In this document: positions 9,022 through 15,000 of the stretch, piece after piece
Position numbering within the stretch: position 1 is the stretch's first letter
Layout: each line of letters begins with the position of its first letter
Source: Penaeus vannamei
Taxonomy: Eukaryota > Arthropoda > Malacostraca > Decapoda > Penaeidae
NCBI RefSeq assembly: GCF_042767895.1
Contig: NC_091565.1
Span: forward strand, 43,093,904-43,108,903
DNA: 15,000 nucleotides
Direction: 5' to 3'
Notes under the pieces: generated by a model
What the model was told of the DNA's origin: nothing
The model's input: only the letters and a program-made list of their open reading frames with translations
Databases searched by the model: none
Made by a program: the position numbers and the translations under genes

Positions 9022-9720
9022 GGCAAACCCCCCCCTTCCCCCCCTTCCCCCTCTCCCCCGCCCTCCCATGCTACCCCTTCAACCTTCTCCATCCTCAGAG
9101 TTGCTTTACGACCGCCCATCCCCCCCCCCCACCACTCCCGGTACCCCCACCCCCCTACTTGCAACAACACCTAGTCATTACCGGTAACTCAGCTCTATCT
9201 CCCTCCTTCTCTCTCTCTCCCTCTCTCCCCTCTCCCCCCCCTCACTTCTCTCCCTTTCCCCAACTTCTCTGCTCCCTTACTCTTCCTCCTTCCCTTTCCC
9301 TCTCTCTCTCCTTCCCTCTCCCTCCTTCTCCTCCTCCCCCCCTCTTATCCCCTATTTCCTATTCCCTTCCCTTCCCTCTCCCTCCTTCTCCTCCTTCCCC
9401 CCTCTTATCCCCCACTTCCTATTCCCTCTCCTTCCCTCTCCCTCCTTCTACTCCTTCCCCCTTCTTATCCCCTACTTCCTATTCCCTTCCCTTCCCTCTC
9501 CCTCCTTCTCCTCCTTCCCCCCTCTTATCCCCCACTTCCTATTCCCTCTCCTTCCTTCTCCCTCCTTCTCCTCCTTCCCCCTTCTTATCCCCTACTTCCT
9601 ATTCCCTTTCCTTCCCTCTCCTCCTTCCCCTCTTCTCCTTCCACCTCTTATCCCCCCTTTCCTCTTCCTCCCTGCCCTCCTTTCACCCCCACCCCCCTCC
9701 CCCATTAACCCCTTGGGCAC
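9022..9720 (+). repeat. C/T-rich low-complexity domain
   Basis: About 700 bp of nearly pure pyrimidine on the + strand. The core at 9301-9640 is an ordered minisatellite, described separately. Because 60 is a multiple of three, the array keeps long Pro/Ser/Leu frames open across most of the domain. Confidence 0.95.
9301..9640 (+). repeat. 60-bp minisatellite with 120-bp higher-order period
   Basis: Copies start at 9301 (divergent), 9361, 9421, 9481, 9541 and 9601 (truncated). The copies at 9361 and 9481 are identical over all 60 bases. The copies at 9421 and 9541 differ from each other at two positions (9436/9556 and 9450/9570). The A type (9361, 9481) and B type (9421, 9541) differ consistently at unit positions 8, 9, 42 and 53. 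This gives an A-B-A-B arrangement, a true 120-bp higher-order repeat. Confidence 0.97.
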
Positions 9721-9800
9721 CGCAGATCCCGCACAAGACCCGGTGTTTTGGATACGTCACACGCCCTCAGAGCCGGCCTTTGGCTTACCTTGACGTGGGC
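9705..9800. other. Short unique island between C-rich and G-rich tracts
   Basis: About 95 bp of complex sequence (accccttgggcaccgcagat and onward). It separates a C/T-rich + strand domain from a G-rich one. Confidence 0.5.
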
Positions 9801-9957
9801 TGCGGGGTGGGGGTGGGGGTGGGGGTGGGGTGGGGAGGGGGTGGGGTGGCGATGGGGTGGGGTGGGGGAGGGGGAGGGGATGGGGGTGGCGGTGGCGGTG
9901 GGGGTGGGGAAGGAGGGGTAGGGCTATGGGGATGAGGGGGGGGGTTGAGACCGAACT
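9801..9957 (+). repeat. G-rich GGGGGT/GGGGA tract
   Basis: About 155 bp composed of G runs of 3-7 separated by single T or A (GGGGGT units, then GGTGGC units). It has many quadruplex-compatible runs on the + strand, which is the template strand for TAT. Confidence 0.95.
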
Positions 9958-10015
9958 TCGGGGCCAAGTACGTATATGCTGATATTTTGACTACAGGCGC
10001 ATCAGATATAGTGTA

Positions 10016-10071
10016 TCACACACACATATATATAGAAACGCACACACACACATACACACTCACATACATAC

Positions 10072-10140
<69 letters not shown>

Positions 10141-10215
10141 TGTATGTATGTATGTGTATATATGTGTAAATATGTATATACATGTGTGTATGTATAAATA
10201 TATACATGCATAATT

Positions 10216-10248
<33 letters not shown>

Positions 10249-10321
10249 CACACACACATACATATATAGATAGATAGATAGATAGATAGATATAGATATA
10301 GATATATATGTATATATATAT

Positions 10322-10352
<31 letters not shown>

Positions 10353-10426
10353 TATATGTATATATATATATATGTACATATATATATATGTATATATGTA
10401 TATATATGTGTATATATATGTGTATG

Positions 10427-10465
<39 letters not shown>

Positions 10466-10491
10466 GTTTGTATATATGTATATATATATAA

Positions 10492-10586
<95 letters not shown>

Positions 10587-10588
10587 CA
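10016..10588. repeat. Compound AT / CA / TGTA / GATA microsatellite cluster
   Basis: CA/TA runs at 10018-10080; (AT)27 at 10084-10137; TGTA units at 10138-10210; CA runs at 10216-10257 with one interruption; GATA units at 10267-10290; mixed TA/GATA/TATG to 10490; and a perfect (TA)45 at 10493-10582. Almost the whole block is alternating purine-pyrimidine. Tyr/Ile and Cys/Val frames on both strands are artefacts. Confidence 0.97.
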
Positions 10589-10885
10589 CACATATGGGTG
10601 AGTGTGCATCACATAGAGAGAGAGAGAGAAAGAGAGAAATAGACCAACCCAAAGAGACAGAGCCAGACGCACAGAACGCCTCACAGACTAACAGACATAC
10701 ACAGCAAAACAGACACAGAAACCCCGCCGATCTTGACGCCCTTTGACCCAGTTCACAGAAAGGTATCAATCAAATATCTTGATTAGCAAAACGCCAGCGA
10801 TTGCGCGCCGCCTCGCTCTGATTATTTCTGTTATATCATTGGGTACACGCATGGCTGGCTCCCTTCTCTTCCATCCTCTGTGTCT
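10589..10885. other. GA run then unique sequence, nothing recognised
   Basis: A short GA run at 10615-10632, an ACAGA-rich patch to about 10720, then about 150 bp of unique sequence. No conserved coding was recognised. Confidence 0.6.
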
Positions 10886-10979
10886 GTCTGTTTGTCTGGT
10901 TGTCAGTGTGTCTGTCTCTCTATCTATCCATATGTGTATATATGTATACAAATATATTCACATTCACTCACTCTCGCTC

Positions 10980-11078
<99 letters not shown>

Positions 11079-11130
11079 CTATCTCTACGTACCTATCTAT
11101 CTACCTATCTATCTCTTTCTCTCTCTCTCT
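10886..11130 (+). repeat. (CT)37-(ATCT)6 compound microsatellite cluster
   Basis: TCTG units at the left, TATG/TATA patches, uninterrupted CT at 10987-11060 (37 units), then six ATCT units at 11061-11084, then ACCT/ATCT variants and a final CT run. Confidence 0.96.
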
Positions 11131-11559
11131 TGATTTATCTCGCTCCGCCTATATTTATTTTCGTTCGTATGCGTGTACGTATGAAACGCCCAGCATCTTG
11201 AAAAATATTTTGCCCATTTCAACTAAAAAAAAAAGTATTGTCCACTTTATCGTTCAAAACCTGCGCCTCGCTCTCAACACGTTCATTTAAGTGCAATGAC
11301 GATAATAAAGATAATGACACCATCAAGTAGCCAAGAGACAAAAGGGGATTTGTTATCAGCGTTCCAGAGCCTGAGCTGAGATTTCGTAAGACCTTTTTGG
11401 GTGACAAGAGTTTGGGAACTTTTACTGTTCGTGAAATTACGTGAAGATTCAGATGTGAAGCTTTAAAGAATGTAAAAAAAAAAATAGTCTTAAATGTGAA
11501 AAGGGTAGGAGTTATTTGTTTATGAGAAGCGCGAGGATATTGTTATGAAGAGTGAACGA
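11131..11559. other. Unique sequence, nothing recognised
   Basis: About 430 bp of mostly non-repetitive sequence with short A runs at 11225 and 11475. Frames are short and show no family resemblance. Confidence 0.6.
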
Positions 11560-13197
11560 AAGATAGTGATAATGGTCGAAAAGGAAAAACAGTATAATGA
11601 CAACAATAATGATAATTGCAACAGTACGAATGATGTATGTATTGGTAATTATAGATAAGCAAACTATAACAAAACAAGCTGACAATGTTATTACAATAAC
11701 AGGGGTTAAATAAGGATTTTTTTTTCAATACTGTAACAATAAAGAATTATTACTAAAACAAAGACAGAAATGCGAAGCAGGTTAGTAATTAAATTGGTAA
11801 CAGTTCTAAATACAATGAAAGATAATACAAAAACAACAGCAATAGTGATGGAGATCATGATGATAACCATAATATTGATAATGACAATGATAGGAATAAG
11901 TAATAATGGCAATTCTAAAAAAAAAAAATAACTATAACTGCGGCAATTATGATGAATTTATAACAATAACGGGAGTAGTAATAACAATACCAATGATAAT
12001 ATCAATAACAGGAGTAACAATATAATAGTAACAATAATATCAATAACAGTAATAATCATAATTATGGTAAAAATGATAAAGATCATGATGATAATAATAA
12101 TAATAATGATCTCATTAATGATGATGAAAGTAGTAACAACATAAAAAATATAAAATAATATAATGGTAATGATGGCAATAACAACAAAACTAACAATCAT
12201 AACAATAATGATAATATCAATAATGATGAGGAGGAGGATAATAATTACAATAAAAATAGTTACAATGACAATAGCAAGAATGACAATGATATCATTATTA
12301 TAATTATCATCATTGATGAAAATAACACAAATGAAATAATGATGATAATGACATTGATAATGAGACCATTAATAATAATAAGATTGGCAATAATGATGAT
12401 GATGATGATGATAATTTTGATAATGATGATAGTGATAGTAGAAATCATAACTATGATAATGATAACAATAACAATGAAAATAATGATGATAATAATAATA
12501 ATGATGATTATAATAGTGATAATAATGATGTCAAAAATATGGTAATAATTACAATGAGGATAAAAATCATGGCAACAATGATATGATATAAAAAAGTGAT
12601 CATAATGATAATGATAACAATAATGATGATGATAATAATTATAATGATGACACTAATAATAAAAAAATAATAAGAATAACATGAACAACAGCAGTAATAG
12701 TAATAATGGTAATAACAATGATAATAGAAATAATAATAATAATAAAAATAATAATAATAATAACAATAATAATAATAATAATAATAATAATGATAATAAT
12801 AATAATAATAATAACTAATAATAAAAAGAATGATAATGATAATCATGATTATAATCATAATAACTACCATAAAAGTACTGATACTAATAACAATAACAGC
12901 AAAAGGTGTAGTAATGATAGTGACAACAATAACAGGGATGATGATAACAATAATTGCAGTAATTGTAGCAATAATGATCATAACAGTGATAATGATAATA
13001 ATGAAAATAGTATGATAATAATGACAATGATAATATGAACAACAATACTAATAATGATAATAGTGATAATAATAATGATGATAAGAACAACACTGATAAT
13101 GATAATTATCACGATTATAGTAATTATCCTGATGATAATAATAATGATAATAATAATGATAATGATAATAATAATGATGATGATGATAACAATGATG

Positions 13198-13234
<37 letters not shown>

Positions 13235-13630
13235 TAATAATAATAATAACAATAATGATGATGATAATGATAATAACAATAATAAAGATAAATGATGATA
13301 ATAATGTAATGATAATAATAATGATTGTGATAATCACGTACAATCACGTATCATTAGCATTACTATAACGATAATGATATTAAAGATGATGGTGAATAAT
13401 AATGATAATAATAACAATAATAATCATAATGATAACAATAATAATATTAGAAATAATAATGATAATGATAATCTCAATAATGATGATAAGAATAATGATT
13501 ATAATAGTCATAGTACTAATAACAATAATAAGTCATAATGAAAATAATAATTTTTCATAACAATAATATTGATGATAATAATAATGGTGCTAATTATGAT
13601 AAAATGATAATAATAATAATGATAATAATG

Positions 13631-13711
<81 letters not shown>

Positions 13712-13759
13712 TTAGAAAAAATAATAATAATAATGATGATAATAATAATAATGATAATA

Positions 13760-13822
<63 letters not shown>

Positions 13823-13878
13823 TGATGATAATAATAATAATGATAATAATAATGATAATGATAATAATAATAATAACA

Positions 13879-13913
<35 letters not shown>

Positions 13914-13925
13914 AACGATCAAATG
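11560..13925 (+). repeat. 2.4-kb AAT/GAT trinucleotide domain
   Basis: A very long degenerate triplet array on the + strand: AAT, GAT, AAC and AGT, with occasional ACT, TAT, CAT and AAA. It grades into perfect (ATA)27 at 13631-13711 and (ATA)16 at 13772-13820. Asn/Asp, Ile/Met and Tyr/Ile frames up to about 157 codons arise from it and shift frame often. Purity increases towards the right end. Confidence 0.95.
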
Positions 13926-14595
13926 TAGAAGGAAAAGGGGAACGAACAGAGAGAGAAAGGGATGCACCGATAAGGTAAGAGTTAATTGTAAAAGGACAAG
14001 GCAAGGGACAAGAGCGGCTGCACTGAACCAAGCTCTGCGGACCAACTACACGAGGTTTCACATTAACGAGAAATTCACCGCTGTGTATAAAGTGTGGAGA
14101 GAGAGAGAGGGGAGTGAGTGTGAATCATTTTGGCTTGTGAGTGCAGGATGATGGCCACAACGGGAATATAAGAAAGGGCGGGATAATGAGGCATATTATG
14201 GTCACTGGCAACTGTGTAGAGAGGGAGGAATGGAAAGAGCTGTCGGGTGGTTTGGACAGAAACCGGGGAATTACGGGCTATTGTGGGATTCCACTAGAGA
14301 AATTTGGATTCTGGGAGTGGCGGTGCCTTGTGATGTAAGGGTTAGAGACGAAAAAAAACTTGAGAAGATTGAAATGGAAGAAGTAAGATGGATTTAGGGA
14401 ATGATAAAGTCACAGTAAAACCTGATGTGATTGGTGCAATGGAACTGGGCAGCCATTTCGGATAGGTTTGAAGAGCATCCGGGAAAAATTATGTAAAGAT
14501 CAGGTCACAGATGATCCAGAAAACGGTACTTTTAAGCACAGTAAAGATATTGAGAAAGGTTTTGTCTTTATTAAGACTTAGAAGAGAATATTCGG
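13926..14595. other. Unique, more GC-balanced block, no gene recognised
   Basis: About 670 bp with only a short GA run near 14098-14110. Plus-strand frames of 65-109 codons overlap it, but the longest begins inside the triplet repeat and none resembles a known family. It could hold an exon of another gene, a decayed mobile element or plain intron; the sequence alone does not decide. Confidence 0.5.
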
Positions 14596-14702
14596 GATAA
14601 TGATGATAACCGTGATAATTATGATAACAATGATGATAATATTAGTGGTAGGGGTCTTGGTAGCAGTGATAACAATAATGATAATAAAGATAATGATAAT
14701 GA
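14596..14702 (+). repeat. Short GAT/AAT trinucleotide tract
   Basis: Degenerate GAT/AAT triplets in the same orientation as the large domain at 11560-13925, interrupted by ggtaggggtcttggtagcag. Confidence 0.85.
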
Positions 14703-15000
14703 AAAAAGGGAAATCTGAAAATATATAACCCCATCATCACAATTATCATATTATGTAGTTCCTAATTATTTACTGCATTATTATTCATGTCTATTCTAAT
14801 TGCTTTTATACTAATCAAAAGAGAAAGTAATTAATTCCCATATTTATGCACCGAAAGATAACAAAACCATTACAAAGAGAAAAAAAAAATCTTCCCAAAA
14901 GTCACGCATTACAACCAAGGTCAAATAAAGAAAAAAATAGAATGAAAAAAAATATGTACCGATTTCCAGCAGTCGAAAATAGAACGAGTCCCATTCTGAC
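14703..15000. other. Unique A/T-rich sequence, nothing recognised
   Basis: Non-repetitive to the window end. At the right edge a minus-strand frame ends ...LLEIG before GTACAT; it was considered as a TAT exon end but is not supported. Confidence 0.55.

Larger units (their letters stand above)
8688..15000 (-). other. Upstream flank or intron of TAT, no recognised exon
   Basis: The acceptor of exon A (AG at 8689-8688) requires an upstream exon ending with a single G of a glycine codon. None with TAT-like sequence was recognised in the remaining 6.3 kb, so this is most simply one long intron. A short, poorly conserved or non-coding first exon hidden in the repeats cannot be excluded. Confidence 0.6.

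Noticed and set aside
9789..9799. 11-nt minus-strand segment flanked by CCCCGCAG and GTAAGC, as a microexon
   Set aside because: The splice dinucleotides and donor look good, but 11 nt adds PRQ-type residues where the family has none, and the C-rich acceptor tract is a repeat.
8940..9935. 331-codon + strand open frame, Pro/Ser/Leu-rich
   Set aside because: It is kept open by a 60-bp (20-codon) pyrimidine repeat and then a G-rich repeat. It has no recognisable domain and lies antisense in an apparent intron.
10002..10684. Tyr/Ile-rich frames with apparent membrane-like hydrophobicity
   Set aside because: Translations of AT/TATG/CA microsatellites.
11958..14061. Poly-Asn/Asp, poly-Ile and poly-Tyr/Leu frames, reminiscent of Asn-rich proteins of protists
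   Set aside because: They arise from the AAT/GAT repeat in all frames, with frequent frame breaks and no flanking coding context.
13968..14085. Minus-strand frame ending ...NSYLIG before GTGCAT as a candidate upstream TAT exon
   Set aside because: The phase fits by chance, but there is no TAT-like sequence, and the donor GTGCAT is poor.
14960..15000. Minus-strand frame ending ...FRLLEIG before GTACAT at the right edge, as a possible TAT exon upstream of exon A
   Set aside because: It has the right phase (single G of Gly) and ends in IG, but the preceding residues do not resemble the conserved P-L-S-I-G context or the PNP-K segment, the donor is weak, and the acceptor is off-window.

Overview
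This is eukaryotic nuclear DNA, most likely from a decapod crustacean of the penaeid shrimp type. That is an inference from two things. Simple-sequence repeats of nearly every class make up most of the window at an extreme density. The only recognisable gene is an animal-type tyrosine aminotransferase split by long introns. No operon, prokaryotic gene, CRISPR array, tRNA or rRNA was seen.

Gene content: four consecutive internal exons of a tyrosine aminotransferase (TAT) gene lie on the minus strand at 8583-8687, 6937-7007, 2664-2822 and 2012-2203, in transcription order. All four have AG/GT boundaries. Their phases fit exactly: together they are 527 nt, a 2-nt remainder plus 175 intact codons with no stop. 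They encode roughly the N-terminal-middle third to 40% of the enzyme, from the GDPTVFGNL motif through the PLP phosphate-loop SGCS, the NPSNPCGSVF motif and the ADEIY aspartate. The PLP-binding lysine and C-terminal exons should lie beyond the left edge (below position 1). The N-terminal exon(s) were not found and probably lie beyond the right edge.

Layout: 1-2011 is intron (purine-rich satellite, (AT)36, nested CT/TG/TCTCTG arrays, CAGA array). 2012-2203 is an exon. 2204-2663 is an intron with a G-rich pentamer array. 2664-2822 is an exon. 2823-6936 is a 4.1-kb intron (GGT/GAT array, CTAC/CCCT arrays, a unique AT-rich stretch, a pure (GA)49.5, a 26-bp C-rich minisatellite, a TTTTG minisatellite, a GAT/AAT array). 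6937-7007 is an exon. 7008-8582 is an intron (GA/CA arrays, C12-A22, G13). 8583-8687 is an exon. 8688-15000 has no recognised exon: a 60/120-bp C/T minisatellite, a G-rich tract, AT/CA/GATA arrays, a (CT)37-(ATCT)6 array, and a ~2.4-kb AAT/GAT triplet domain.

Nearly all long open frames (poly-Ser/Leu, Arg/Glu, Tyr/Ile, Asn/Asp, Pro-rich) are translations of these repeats and are not annotated as genes. I found no sign of a new defence, mobile or enzymatic system. The points worth a second look are the repeat architectures, their relation to splice sites and transcript strand, and a cysteine-enriched PLP loop in the TAT exon.
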